Origin: Gordonia sp. PDNC005
Lineage (GTDB): Bacteria; Actinomycetota; Actinomycetes; Mycobacteriales; Mycobacteriaceae
Assembly: GCF_016919385.1 (NCBI RefSeq)
Contig: NZ_CP070351.1
Location: 372,001 to 436,000 of the forward strand
DNA: 64,000 nt
Direction of reading: 5' to 3'
The position numbers were made by a program, and so were the translations under genes. Under the pieces are notes generated by a model. It saw only the letters and a program-made list of their open reading frames with translations, had not been told where the DNA came from and searched no databases. The stretch's first letter is position 1. Every line of letters begins with the position of its first letter. This document shows, one piece after another, positions 43,827 through 53,140 of the stretch.

Positions 43827-44032
43827 CGACTTCGCCGTCCCGAGCGCAAGGCGAAGACGAGACCGAGCAGGAAACCGGCCGGAGCCCCCAACGCGAGGAT
43901 GTACAGGGTTGTCACCAGGACGGTTGAACTGTCGCGAACCGGTGGCAGGAGGAGGGTCAACGACGCGACCATGCCGATTGCGAACAGGATCACCGCAGTG
44001 GGCAACAGGCGCGACGGCTTCTGGGTCTCCAT
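43823..44032 (-). CDS. Small two-helix membrane protein
   Basis: 69 residues from ATG 44032 (GTG 44041 is the alternative start). Two hydrophobic helices, about residues 12-31 and 38-60, and a basic end SGRRSR. No family is recognised. The stop overlaps the flavin reductase start (ATGA). It is divergent to the cold-shock gene. Confidence 0.6.
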   Translation of the reverse strand: METQKPSRLLPTAVILFAIGMVASLTLLLPPVRDSSTVLVTTLYILALGAPAGFLLGLVFALRSGRRSR

Positions 44033-44147
44033 GACTTCCACGGTAAACCAGCAGAGTAGAATCGGTTCCAGTGCGTCTCCGCTCTCCTGTCAGCGAGCGA
44101 GGGCGCTTTTTCATAGCTGACAGTAGAGATCATTGAGGGTGAGTGCT

Positions 44148-44576
44148 GTGCCAACCGGCCGAGTGAAGTGGTACGACGCCGACAAGGGCTTCGGGTTCCT
44201 GTCGCAGGACGACGGTGAGGACGTATACGTCCGTGCGGACGCGCTGCCGTCCGACGTCGCCGACCTGAAGGCCGGTCAGCGAGTGGAGTTCGACATGGCC
44301 GCAGGTCGCCGCGGCCCGCAGGCTCTTCGGGTGTCGGTGCTCGAGCCCGCCCCGAGTGTCGTCAAGAACACCAGGGAGGCGTCACGTCGGGAGCACAAGC
44401 GCCCGGACGTCGAGCGTAAGAGCCCCGACGAGCTTCACGGAATGATCGCCGACCTGATCACGCTTCTCGAGGGCGCCGTCCAGCCCAGCCTGCGCAATGG
44501 CCGATACCCGGACCGCAAGACCTCTCAGCGCATCTCCGAAGTGGTCCGCGGCGTCACGCGCGAACTCGACCGCTAG
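44148..44576 (+). CDS. cspB: Cold-shock-domain protein with C-terminal extension (CspB/Rv0871-like)
   Basis: 142 residues from GTG 44148, GAGGG ~9 nt upstream. Residues 1-65 are the [23 protein letters not shown] with RNP1 KGFGFL, then DVYVRADAL. Unlike the ~67-residue classical Csp, it has a ~75-residue basic and acidic tail with a helical end ([20 protein letters not shown]). This is the long actinobacterial form, syntenic with Rv0871. It binds single-stranded nucleic acid; the tail's task is unknown. Confidence 0.9.
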   Translation: MPTGRVKWYDADKGFGFLSQDDGEDVYVRADALPSDVADLKAGQRVEFDMAAGRRGPQALRVSVLEPAPSVVKNTREASRREHKRPDVERKSPDELHGMIADLITLLEGAVQPSLRNGRYPDRKTSQRISEVVRGVTRELDR

Positions 44577-44588
44577 ATCGCCGATTCA

Positions 44589-44626
44589 ACGACGAACGCG
44601 GCCTTCACGAAGGCCGCGTTCGTCGT
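44589..44626. terminator. Bidirectional terminator between cspB-like and DUF2771 genes
   Basis: A 17-bp perfect stem (44589-44605 with 44610-44626) and CACG loop, between two convergent genes. Confidence 0.87.
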
Positions 44627-44645
44627 CGACAGGGGTCTGCTCCGT

Positions 44646-45239
44646 TCAGGCGCGGATGTCGGGCAGTTCGGTGACGTTCTTGACCGTGTAGCCGTCGGGG
44701 CGGGCGTCGACTGAGAAGACGCCCCGCATCAGAATCGATCCGTCGGGGGAGTTCAGGCCGTTGGGAGAGTTGTCGAGGACCGTGGCCACCGACTGAATGT
44801 CGACACCGAGCAGGACCCGATCGGGGGAGCTCGTGAGTTCCATCGTGTACAGCGAGTCGGAGCGATTCAACGTGACGACTCGCTGCAGGCCGTCCGGCGT
44901 GGCGTACTGCGCAAACGCGAACCACGGTCCGGACGCGATCTCCTCGGGCACCGTCAACAGCATCGTGGAGTCGATCGGTGTGGCCGCACGGGCCACCTGA
45001 GTCGGGACCTGCTTCGCGGTCCGGGGATCCGCGGGCGTGCAGTCGGTCATGTCTCGTTCGCACCAGTACGCGGGCTGCACCTGGACAAAAGTGTCGCCGG
45101 CCTGGACTGAGACGGTCGGCACGTGATCGTCGTCGGACGTGACGACGAGGACCGCGGTGAGCCCCGCGATGAGGACGACCACGGCCGCCGCTGCAGCGGC
45201 GAGGATCGTCAATGCCTTCTTGTCTCCGGGGTGCTGCAC
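44646..45239 (-). CDS. DUF2771 exported protein (Rv0875c-like)
   Basis: 197 residues from GTG 45239. An N-terminal hydrophobic segment (~9-31) is a signal anchor, followed by SDDDHVPTVSVQAGDTFVQV. The outside domain has a Cys pair (YWCERDMTDCTP) that can form a disulfide, and a beta-rich remainder ending in VTELPDIRA. DUF2771 is limited to Mycobacteriales, and its place beside the MFS gene matches Rv0875c-Rv0876c. Role unknown. It lies 35 bp after the MFS gene in the same direction, probably co-transcribed. Confidence 0.8.
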   Translation of the reverse strand: MQHPGDKKALTILAAAAAAVVVLIAGLTAVLVVTSDDDHVPTVSVQAGDTFVQVQPAYWCERDMTDCTPADPRTAKQVPTQVARAATPIDSTMLLTVPEEIASGPWFAFAQYATPDGLQRVVTLNRSDSLYTMELTSSPDRVLLGVDIQSVATVLDNSPNGLNSPDGSILMRGVFSVDARPDGYTVKNVTELPDIRA

Positions 45240-45274
45240 GAGAAGTCCTGTCGGTCGTTCGGTGGGATCGAAAG

Positions 45275-47167
45275 TCAGCGGGTGGTTCGGCGTGTCGGTG
45301 CGCCGCTCGGTCCGGTCGGCGGCTGCGCCTGGAACGGAACCGTGGGTGCGGCATGATCGGGCCTGCGGCCGCCGAAGCCGGGAACCATCGTCGCACCGCG
45401 GCTGGTCAGGACGGTCTGCACGAATCCGATTCCGACAAGCACCGCGACGACGGTGAAACCGATCGAGAGTGTGGTCGGCAGGACCACGCCGAGGCTCGCG
45501 CCGATCACCCAGCACAGCTGCAGGACGGTCTCAGAGCGGCCGAACGCCGATGCGCGGGATTCTTCGGGCAGATCGTCCTGGATCGCCGAGTCCATGCAGA
45601 CTTTCGCGATCGCGCTGGTTGCCGAACCGATGAAGCCGGCCACCACCACGAAGACGAGCGAGCCGAAGATCGCCGCGAGTACACACGCGACGAAGGTCGC
45701 TCCGGTGGCGAGGAGCACGATCTTCGTCGGATGCTTCAGTTCGAGGCGTGTGCCGAGACCGTTGCCGAGGAAGTTGCCCACACCTGCCGCCGCTCCGACT
45801 GCGCCGAGCATCAACATCTGCTGCCAGCCCGACGTGGTGGGCTGTGCCTTCGCGTAGAAGGCGATGTACAGCGTCAGGAACCCGGTCAGAATGCGGATGG
45901 TGCCATTGCCCCAGAGGCCGGTGACCACCGTGCGGCCGAGCGGTTGGCGCATTTTGGCGGCCAGTTCTCGTGAGAAGCTGCCGCCCTTGGACGAAGGAGC
46001 GGAGTCCTCGTCGTTCGGGTTGCCGCGGTAGGTGATCGTCGTCGGCACCTCACCCTCCGTCGACTCCACCCAGGCAGGGATCTTCATGCAGAAGTACGCG
46101 CCGGCGGCAGCGACCAGGCACAGCCAGACCATGGCGCCGGGAACATGGAACGGCAACGCCTTGGCCAGCAGGAGTTCGAGGATGCCCGCAATCGCACCGC
46201 CGACCATCGTGCCCGCGACCAGCCCGAACGTGGTGAGACGCGAATTGACGCGCACGAGGTCGATACTCGGCGGAAGCACTCGGGGCGCAACCGCGGATTT
46301 GAGGACGCCGAACGATTTCGACAGCACCATGAGACCGAGGGCGGCCGGGTACAGCACCCAGGGCTTGTACTCGAGCTGCATCTTGTCCGAATCCCACGAT
46401 GAATTCACGATGATCAGCAGGCCGAGGACGACACGGAGTCCGAACGTCGTCGCCATGGCGATGCGCCGCCCATGCTGGAGCCGGTCCAACACCGGCCCGA
46501 TCAGGGGCGCGATCAGCGCGAACGGTGCGATCGTGATCGCCAGGTACAGTCCGACGCTCACCTTCGACTCACCGGTCGCGGCGGCGAAGAACAAGGTGTT
46601 CGCCAAGGCGATGGCCATCGCCGCGTCGACGGCGGTGTTCGCGATCACCGGCAGCGTCAGAGCGGTGAGGCCCGAACGGTCGGCGCCGTCGGCAGTCGCC
46701 GCGCGGTGCACCATCTGCGCACCGCGTTCGGTGAAGTACTTCGATCGACGCGCCATCACGCGGACGACGGTTACCTTCTCCGGCGGAACGTATTCGGCGC
46801 CCTTGCGGCGGCCTGTGCCGTCCCGGTCGAAGGCCTCGGTCTGTTCGTCGAGTGGGTCCGACTGAGGTGGGAGTGGCGGGAGGTGCGGATTGTGGGTGCG
46901 CGGTGGCAGGTACCCGTTGCTCGCGGGACGGCCGTGATGTGCTTCCGGCGCATCGAACCGCTGGGTGGGAACACGAGGTGACCGGCGCGGAGCGTCGGCC
47001 GGATAGTTGGCCTGGCCCGGATGCGGTGCCGGGCGGCGGGGACGCCGAGCCTGCGGGTCCTGCGGCGTCGGGTTCGGCCGGCGGGCGCCGCCGGGCTGGG
47101 GATCGCCGGGCGGGGGATTCTGGCGACCGGCCGCCCCACGGTCGTCACGAGATCCACGGGTGTTCAC
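45275..47167 (-). CDS. MFS transporter with long disordered N-terminus (Rv0876c-like)
   Basis: 630 residues. Residues 1-~130 are Pro/Arg/Gly-rich and probably disordered (GAAGRQNPPPGDPQPGG), with EKVTVVRVMARRSKYF just before the membrane part. Twelve hydrophobic segments follow between ~160 and 600, with an intracellular loop near 390-420. The layout is of a DUF/MFS_1 type carrier; substrate unknown. Rv0876c has the same position relative to DUF2771 and DUF3027. The start is not certain: internal GTG codons would shorten the disordered part. Confidence 0.8.
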   Translation of the reverse strand: MNTRGSRDDRGAAGRQNPPPGDPQPGGARRPNPTPQDPQARRPRRPAPHPGQANYPADAPRRSPRVPTQRFDAPEAHHGRPASNGYLPPRTHNPHLPPLPPQSDPLDEQTEAFDRDGTGRRKGAEYVPPEKVTVVRVMARRSKYFTERGAQMVHRAATADGADRSGLTALTLPVIANTAVDAAMAIALANTLFFAAATGESKVSVGLYLAITIAPFALIAPLIGPVLDRLQHGRRIAMATTFGLRVVLGLLIIVNSSWDSDKMQLEYKPWVLYPAALGLMVLSKSFGVLKSAVAPRVLPPSIDLVRVNSRLTTFGLVAGTMVGGAIAGILELLLAKALPFHVPGAMVWLCLVAAAGAYFCMKIPAWVESTEGEVPTTITYRGNPNDEDSAPSSKGGSFSRELAAKMRQPLGRTVVTGLWGNGTIRILTGFLTLYIAFYAKAQPTTSGWQQMLMLGAVGAAAGVGNFLGNGLGTRLELKHPTKIVLLATGATFVACVLAAIFGSLVFVVVAGFIGSATSAIAKVCMDSAIQDDLPEESRASAFGRSETVLQLCWVIGASLGVVLPTTLSIGFTVVAVLVGIGFVQTVLTSRGATMVPGFGGRRPDHAAPTVPFQAQPPTGPSGAPTRRTTR

Positions 47168-47256
47168 ACCATTGATTGTTCCTCATCGACCCGACAACGG
47201 TGGGAACCCATTCCCCTGACGTGCGTCGGTGGGCCCGACTATTGCACACTGGACGG

Positions 47257-48027
47257 GTGACTGTTGCATTCGAATCTCCTCGACTCGTCGATGCGGTCGA
47301 CGTCGCGCGCTCCGCGCTCGTCGCCGAAGGTGAGCAGCCGGGCGCACACACTGGTGCCCGAGCCGAGGGCGACTACGCCGCGACGCACTACTTCGACGCC
47401 GAGCTGCCCGGTTACCGCGGGTGGCAGTGGTGCGTGGTCGTGGCGGGTGCACCCGACTCGTCCGAGGTCACAGTCAGCGAAGTTGCCCTTCTACCGGGTG
47501 GCGGCGCGCTCCTGGCCCCCGACTGGGTGCCGTGGGTGGAGCGCATCGCGCCGGGCGACCTCGGTCCCGGTGATCAACTCGCCGCGCCCGCCGACGATCC
47601 TCGCCTGGTGCCCGGCCACATCGACACCGAGGACGTCAGCCTCATCGACGCCGACGAGATCGGTCAGGTCAACGCCGAGATCGGTCTGGGTCGCAAACGG
47701 CTGCTGTCGTTCGAGGGGCGTACCGACGCAGCTCAGCGATGGTTCGACGGCGAGTACGGCCCGACGTCCACGATGGCCCGCAACGCGCGGCACTCGTGCG
47801 GTACCTGCGGTTTCTACCTGCCGATCGCAGGCGCATTGCATTCCGGATTCGGAGTCTGCGCCAACGAGTTCGCCGCAGACGGCCGTGCGGTGTCCGCCGA
47901 GTACGGATGCGGTGCGCATTCGGACGTGACTGCGCCGACCGGTGCGGGCAGCCCTGCCTACGACGCGTTCGACGATGGCGCGATCGAGATAGTCGCACAG
48001 GCCGCGCCCGGTGCCGCCGACGCCTGA
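47257..48027 (+). CDS. DUF3027 protein with Cys/His metal-site motif (Rv0877-like)
   Basis: 256 residues from GTG 47257; no Shine-Dalgarno, CACACT 6 nt upstream. The N-terminal two thirds are acidic alpha/beta. The last third has HSCGTCGFYLPIAG, then a Cys in FGVCANEF and CGAHSD, a pattern able to bind zinc (C-x2-C ... C ... C-x2-H). DUF3027 is conserved in actinobacteria without known function. The Hsp90-like ATPase gene overlaps its end by 17 nt, so the two are likely co-translated. Confidence 0.85.
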   Translation: MTVAFESPRLVDAVDVARSALVAEGEQPGAHTGARAEGDYAATHYFDAELPGYRGWQWCVVVAGAPDSSEVTVSEVALLPGGGALLAPDWVPWVERIAPGDLGPGDQLAAPADDPRLVPGHIDTEDVSLIDADEIGQVNAEIGLGRKRLLSFEGRTDAAQRWFDGEYGPTSTMARNARHSCGTCGFYLPIAGALHSGFGVCANEFAADGRAVSAEYGCGAHSDVTAPTGAGSPAYDAFDDGAIEIVAQAAPGAADA

Positions 48028-50722
48028 TCGACTCACCGCCGATCCTTTCGGAACGGCGGCCCTCCGTGATGCCACGTTGCGTGCGTGGGCGTCGTCACCG
48101 ACTCGGATGGCCGAGGACGCGGCGGCCGAGGCCGAGCTCGCCGACATCGGGTATCGCGGCCGACTCCTGACCGAGCTCGCCGCCAACGCCGCCGACGCCG
48201 CGGGGGACGACGGCGTGCTGTGGATCCGCCGCGACGGCGACGAACTGCGCTTCGCGAACACCGGAGCCCCGTTGACACGCGACGGCGTCGAGTCGTTGAC
48301 TGCGCTGCGCGTGTCACCCAAATCGCATGCGGAGACGGTGACCACCGTCGGGCGGTTCGGCGTCGGGTTCCGGGCGACGGCGTTCGCCGACACGGTGACA
48401 GTCGCCTCCACCAGCGGGTCGATCGAGTTCAGTCGGGCGCGGACCGTCGCCGCGGCCGGATCGCACGATGCTCCGGCGCAACGTCTCGCGTGGCCGTCCG
48501 CCGCCGAACCGCCTCGCGGATTCACCACGGAGGTGTCGATCGACGTCGGAGAGGACGCGGCTGCGCTGTTCGACAGCTTCTCCGCGCAGGTTCCCGACCT
48601 GCTGCTCGAACTCAAGGCGCTGGCGCGCATCGAGGTCGACGACACGGTGTTCACCCGCATCGTCGACGGCGACGACGTTGTCATCAACCGCGGCGGCGCG
48701 GAGCTGCAGCGTTGGCTCACCGCGCGGGTGCATGGGACATCGTGGATGGTGCGTGTCGTCGACGGAGCAGTGGTCCCGTGCAAGGACGAGGTGCTGCGCA
48801 GCCCGACACCGACCGGCGTCGAACTGGCACTGCCGGCGCGTGTCATCACCGACCTTCCGCTGACCCCGGATCGGCGTGACGTCCATCCGGATGCCGACGT
48901 GGCGAAGGCCGCCCGGGGGTACGCCGACCTCGTCGCACTCGCGCCAGACCGAGACAAACATCTCCTTGTGCCGCGCCCGACATTGGGTGCGGGACGGGTG
49001 GACGCCGAGTTGCGCTCGGCGATCCTGTCCGACCTCGCCGACGCAGGATGGGTGCCCGCTGTCGGCGGCGCCGCTTTGGCGCCCAAGCGCACGTGGGTGC
49101 TCACCAACGTTTCGGAGCGGTTGGCTGACGTGCTCGCCGAGGTGATGGTTCCGCTGGCGCATCCCGACGTGTCCGAACGGGTGAGCGCAGCCGCACTCGT
49201 TCGGCTCGGCGCCCGGGAACTCGGGCTCGCCGACATCGCCGACCTCCTCGGTTCCACCGTGCGTGAACCCGCATGGTGGGCAACGCTCTACTCGGCTCTC
49301 GCCGACCGCGTCCAGACCGGCGACGACGCGGCCGAACTCGGCGCGCTGCCCATCCCTCGCATCGACGGTCGCACTCACATCGGTGCGCGCGGCCTAGTGG
49401 TGGTTGACGGACTCGGCGCGGACGACGCCTCACCGGACTGGATGGCGATCGTCCATCCGGACGCGTACGACCCGCTCCTCGATCGGCTCGGGCTCCAGCA
49501 CTGCTCGATCGCCGACGTTCTCGCCGATCCGGCGCTTGCGGCCGCGATCGGTTCCGCCGACGACCACGCAGAGCTCGCCGACTCCGTTCTGCGTCTGCTG
49601 AGCGCCGGGGGAATAGCGGAACAGCAGCCCGGGCTGGGTCGGATCGAGATCGCGGGAGCCGACGGAGACGAGTGGCCCGCAGACGAACTGCTGCTGCCCG
49701 ACGCCCCGATCGCTGAGCTCCTCGGCGAGGATTCGCCCTTCGGGGTGGTCGCTGCCGGCGTCGTCGAGCGGTATGGGCGGGCCCCGCTGCGCGCACTCGG
49801 AGTCGGATGGGCTTTCGGGACCGTCCACGACGACGTGCCTACCGGCCCCGACCACGATCTCCCCGACGAGGAACAGTGGTGGGACGAGTTCGACGTTCCT
49901 CCAGAACGTCTCGACGCGGTCCGAGATCTCGACCTCGTCGAGCCGGGGAGGTGGACCGACGCACTGGCGCTCCTCGCTGACGACCCGGCGACTTCGCAAC
50001 TGCTGGGCAGCGGGTACACCAGGTGGTGGTTGCGGCGATACGCTGAGATCGACGGGGTACCGCTTCGCAGGCTCCGGGGTGCCGACGACCGACGCTTCGC
50101 CGGCCTCTTCGATGTGGCGCCGGACTCGGACAGGTACCCGTCGTTGCTCGTCGGCGACGGCCCGGACGACTCCGACGACGCCCAGGACTGGATCGACGCG
50201 CTCGCCGACCCGGATCGTCAGGTCAGCGCGGGAGTCGCTGCTCGCGCGCATTCGGCGCTGATCACCGCGGTCCGCGACGGGCGGGTGGATCCTCGTCGTC
50301 TCGAGCCTCCCGACGGAATCCGGGCCCTCGACGGATCGGTCACCGACCGGCCCGTGGTGATCGATCAGCCGTGGTGGGCCGCCGTGGTTCCCGCGGACCG
50401 AGCCGTGCTCCCGGGGCCGTTGGTGTCCGAGTCCGATGCGCAGGTCCTCGGCGATCTCCTCGACGTTGATCTAGCGAGCCGACTGTGTCGTGCGATCCCG
50501 GTCGGCCAGGGGCGAACCGTGGACGTCGACTCCGCCGAGGCGGCCTGGATCACCGCGGTCAGCGGTCGAGAGTCGCGAGGACCGATCGTCGTCCACGACC
50601 GGCTGGTTGTCGCCGTTGACCTCGACGGTGAGGAGCGCCATGTCGCTGTCGAGCAGTGGGTGGACGACGCCGGAACCACACACTCGGTAGGTTGGACGCG
50701 TGATGGCTCCGTTCAGCGTTGA
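48011..50722 (+). CDS. Sacsin/Hsp90-like GHKL ATPase protein
   Basis: 903 residues from GTG inside the end of the DUF3027 gene. The N-terminal ~200 residues form a GHKL ATPase: ELAANAADA (Mg-binding Asn in motif N), DELRFANTGAPL (the G1 Asn-Thr-Gly in place of Asp-x-Gly), and VGRFGVGFRATAFADTV (G2). This is the sacsin N-terminal-like type. The remaining ~700 residues are acidic, Asp/Ala/Leu-rich, without known motif, possibly repeats of substrate-binding modules as in sacsin. No Hsp90 C-terminal dimer motif is seen. Role probably chaperone-like; inference only. PAP2 gene overlaps its end by 20 nt. Confidence 0.82.
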   Translation: MPPTPDRLTADPFGTAALRDATLRAWASSPTRMAEDAAAEAELADIGYRGRLLTELAANAADAAGDDGVLWIRRDGDELRFANTGAPLTRDGVESLTALRVSPKSHAETVTTVGRFGVGFRATAFADTVTVASTSGSIEFSRARTVAAAGSHDAPAQRLAWPSAAEPPRGFTTEVSIDVGEDAAALFDSFSAQVPDLLLELKALARIEVDDTVFTRIVDGDDVVINRGGAELQRWLTARVHGTSWMVRVVDGAVVPCKDEVLRSPTPTGVELALPARVITDLPLTPDRRDVHPDADVAKAARGYADLVALAPDRDKHLLVPRPTLGAGRVDAELRSAILSDLADAGWVPAVGGAALAPKRTWVLTNVSERLADVLAEVMVPLAHPDVSERVSAAALVRLGARELGLADIADLLGSTVREPAWWATLYSALADRVQTGDDAAELGALPIPRIDGRTHIGARGLVVVDGLGADDASPDWMAIVHPDAYDPLLDRLGLQHCSIADVLADPALAAAIGSADDHAELADSVLRLLSAGGIAEQQPGLGRIEIAGADGDEWPADELLLPDAPIAELLGEDSPFGVVAAGVVERYGRAPLRALGVGWAFGTVHDDVPTGPDHDLPDEEQWWDEFDVPPERLDAVRDLDLVEPGRWTDALALLADDPATSQLLGSGYTRWWLRRYAEIDGVPLRRLRGADDRRFAGLFDVAPDSDRYPSLLVGDGPDDSDDAQDWIDALADPDRQVSAGVAARAHSALITAVRDGRVDPRRLEPPDGIRALDGSVTDRPVVIDQPWWAAVVPADRAVLPGPLVSESDAQVLGDLLDVDLASRLCRAIPVGQGRTVDVDSAEAAWITAVSGRESRGPIVVHDRLVVAVDLDGEERHVAVEQWVDDAGTTHSVGWTRDGSVQR

Positions 50723-51317
50723 CCACCGCGTGACCGACGCGGTGGTGTCCGGCCGTCACGAACCCTGGACGTCGCTCATGCAGTTCATCACCGTCTGGGG
50801 CGACACGCTGACCCTGTCTCTGATCGTCATCGGCGTTGTGATGTTGTCGTGGCTCGCCGGACGCATCGACTTCGCGGTGCTCATCGTCGTCGCGTCACTC
50901 ACCGGCTACGGGCTGATGGTGCTGCTCAAACTGATCTTCTCGCGTGATCGGCCACCCGTCGCGGACCGCCTCATCGACATAGGGAGCGCGTCGTTCCCGT
51001 CCGGACACGCGATGATGTCGATGATCATCTACGGTCTCGGCGCGATCATCCTGCACCGTGTGTACCCGCGTGTACGACGTCATGCATGGTGGCTGCTGGC
51101 CGCGCCCCTTGTGGTGGCCGTCATCGGGTTCAGCCGCATCTACCTCGGCGTTCACTGGTTCAGCGACGTCATGTTTGGCTGGCTGTTCGGCCTGATCTGG
51201 GTCGCGGTGTGGGTCGCCGTTCACATTCAGGGCTCCAAGCGGAGACAAGCGGCCCGCGCCGCGGCACGTGCGGCCGCCACCGAGCGGACCGCACGCATGG
51301 CGAGCCTCTCGAGCTAG
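50703..51317 (+). CDS. PAP2-family phosphatase
   Basis: 204 residues from ATG 50703, overlapping the previous gene by 20 nt. Five to six hydrophobic helices. Phosphatase motifs: K76 with RDRPP (81-85), PSGH (99-102) and SRIYLGVHWFSD (144-155) with catalytic His151. Such enzymes remove phosphate from phosphatidic acid, undecaprenyl diphosphate or similar lipids outside the membrane. Its C-terminal tail is basic and Ala-rich. The coupling to the sacsin-like protein is unexplained. Confidence 0.92.
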   Translation: MAPFSVDHRVTDAVVSGRHEPWTSLMQFITVWGDTLTLSLIVIGVVMLSWLAGRIDFAVLIVVASLTGYGLMVLLKLIFSRDRPPVADRLIDIGSASFPSGHAMMSMIIYGLGAIILHRVYPRVRRHAWWLLAAPLVVAVIGFSRIYLGVHWFSDVMFGWLFGLIWVAVWVAVHIQGSKRRQAARAAARAAATERTARMASLSS

Positions 51318-51562
51318 TCGAGACCTTCTTGGGCGCTCGTCGAACCGCGACGTACCGCGGCCTTCTGCGCGAGGACCAGAACGGTGCCCGCGACACCGAC
51401 GACCAACCCCACCAGGCATACGATCAGCGCTCGATCGCCGCCCAGATCCGTCAGCCAGACCACAACCGTCGCTATGAGCCACGCCACCATGCCGACGACG
51501 ATCACCGGCTCGGGGGCGCGGAGTCGCGCGGGAAGCTCGGGGATCGGTGTCTCATCGGCCAT
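51314..51562 (-). CDS. DUF2530 membrane protein (Rv0879c-like)
   Basis: 82 residues from ATG 51562. Two hydrophobic helices (~19-36 and 44-63) after the segment ELPARLRAPEPV, the usual DUF2530 look. Function unknown. The last 4 bp overlap the PAP2 stop. Position matches Rv0879c. Confidence 0.8.
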   Translation of the reverse strand: MADETPIPELPARLRAPEPVIVVGMVAWLIATVVVWLTDLGGDRALIVCLVGLVVGVAGTVLVLAQKAAVRRGSTSAQEGLD

Positions 51563-51641
51563 GCTCACAGGGTAGCTTTTCACCAGTGGTGCGCAGTTCG
51601 CGCACCGACGTTCCTGCATCCGTTACGTGAAGGGTGAACTG

Positions 51642-53087
51642 ATGACCGATGCCGCTGGAAAGCCTGCCGGTGGTGTGCTGGACCGCTATTTCAAGATCTC
51701 CGAACGAGGGTCCACGATCGCCAGGGAGGTTCGCGGCGGTCTCGTCACGTTCTTCGCGATGGCGTACATCGTCGTCCTGAACCCGATCATCATCGGCGGT
51801 GAACACAACACCGACGCCGCCGGGAACTTCCTCGATCCGACTCAGGTGACCGCTGTGACGGCGCTCGTCGCGGGTGTCATGTCGCTGCTCTTCGGTTTGA
51901 TCGCGAACTTCCCGTTCGCTTTCGCCGCCGGGCTGGGCATCAACAGTCTCCTCGCCGTGACGATCGCGCCGCAGATGAGCTGGCCCGCGGCGATGGGGCT
52001 GGTCGTGATCGACGGCATCATCATCGTGATCCTCGGTTTCACCGGTGTGCGCACCGCGGTGTTCAACGCGGTCCCCAACGAGTTGAAGGCTGCGATCGCG
52101 GCGGGCATCGGCGCGTTCATCGCGCTCGTCGGCCTCGCCAACGCGGGATTCGTCACGCACGGCCCCGAGCACGGACCGCCGGTCAGCCTCGGTGTCGACG
52201 GTTCGATCGCCACCGTCCCGACTCTGCTGTTCTGCATCGGTGTGCTGCTGATGGGCGTTCTTGTCGTCCGAAAGGTTCCGGGCGGTCTGTTGCTCGGCAT
52301 CGTCGTGATGACGATCGTGTCGATCATCGTCGAAGCCGTCCTCGACCTGAAGTCGGGTGAACAGGGCGGATGGTCGATGAACGTCCCGAAGCTTCCCGAT
52401 GGCGTCGGAGGAGTCCCCGACCTCTCGCTCGTCGGCGACGTCGACCTCTTCGGCGCCTTCACCGGAGCGTTCGAGCACGTCAGCATTCTGATCGCCTGCG
52501 TCTTCGTGTTCAGCCTCGTGCTGTCGAACTTCTTCGACGCGATGGGCACCATGACCGGCCTCGGCAAGGAAGCCGGCCTGACCGATAAAGACGGAAACCT
52601 GCCGGGCATCGGCAAGGCCCTGGCAGTCGAGGGCGTCGGCGCCGTCGCCGGCGGTGTCGCATCGTCGTCGTCGAACACGGTGTTCGTCGAGTCGTCGTCG
52701 GGTATCGCCGAAGGCGCCCGCACCGGTCTGGCGAATGTCGTGACCGGCGTGCTGTTCCTGGCCGCGATGTTCTTCACGCCGCTGTACAAGATCGTCCCGA
52801 TGGAGGCCGTCGCCCCGGCCCTGATCGTGGTCGGCGCTTTGATGATGGCGCAGATCAAGGAGATCGACTTCAGTCGATTCGACTACGCGCTTCCCGCGTT
52901 CCTGACGATCGTCGTCATGCCGTTCACGTACTCGATCGCGAACGGTCTCGGAGTCGGCTTCATCGCATGGGTCGTCATGCAGTCGGCCCGCGGCAAGATC
53001 CGCCAGGTGCATCCGCTCCTGTGGGCCGTGGCGATCCTGTTCCTCGTGTACTTCGCTCGCGGACCGATCGAGAATCTGATCAACTGA
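51642..53087 (+). CDS. NCS2 purine permease (AzgA/PbuG-type)
   Basis: 481 residues from ATG 51642 (GTG 51627 also possible). About 12-13 hydrophobic helices. Family motifs: GLVTFFAMAYIVVLNPIII in TM1, FAFAAGLGINSLLAVTIAP in TM3, VFSLVLSNFFDAMGTMTGLG, and SSSSNTVFVESSSGIAEGAR in the substrate-binding region. Homologues take up adenine, guanine or hypoxanthine by proton symport. No purine riboswitch is seen upstream. A terminator hairpin follows. Confidence 0.93.
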   Translation: MTDAAGKPAGGVLDRYFKISERGSTIAREVRGGLVTFFAMAYIVVLNPIIIGGEHNTDAAGNFLDPTQVTAVTALVAGVMSLLFGLIANFPFAFAAGLGINSLLAVTIAPQMSWPAAMGLVVIDGIIIVILGFTGVRTAVFNAVPNELKAAIAAGIGAFIALVGLANAGFVTHGPEHGPPVSLGVDGSIATVPTLLFCIGVLLMGVLVVRKVPGGLLLGIVVMTIVSIIVEAVLDLKSGEQGGWSMNVPKLPDGVGGVPDLSLVGDVDLFGAFTGAFEHVSILIACVFVFSLVLSNFFDAMGTMTGLGKEAGLTDKDGNLPGIGKALAVEGVGAVAGGVASSSSNTVFVESSSGIAEGARTGLANVVTGVLFLAAMFFTPLYKIVPMEAVAPALIVVGALMMAQIKEIDFSRFDYALPAFLTIVVMPFTYSIANGLGVGFIAWVVMQSARGKIRQVHPLLWAVAILFLVYFARGPIENLIN

Positions 53088-53099
53088 CGCGCCCGCGTC

Positions 53100-53134
53100 G
53101 TTCAACCATCACCGCTCAGCGGTAATGGTTGAAC
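53100..53134. terminator. Bidirectional terminator between permease and Eis-like genes
   Basis: 16-bp arms (53100-53115 and 53119-53134) with one mismatch and a TCA loop. Confidence 0.82.
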
Positions 53135-53140
53135 GGGAGT

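Noticed and set aside
47676..47800. Possible frameshift in the DUF3027 gene near the Cys motif
   Set aside because: The frame is continuous from 47257 to 48027 and the Cys-containing segment is in the same frame as the N-terminus.
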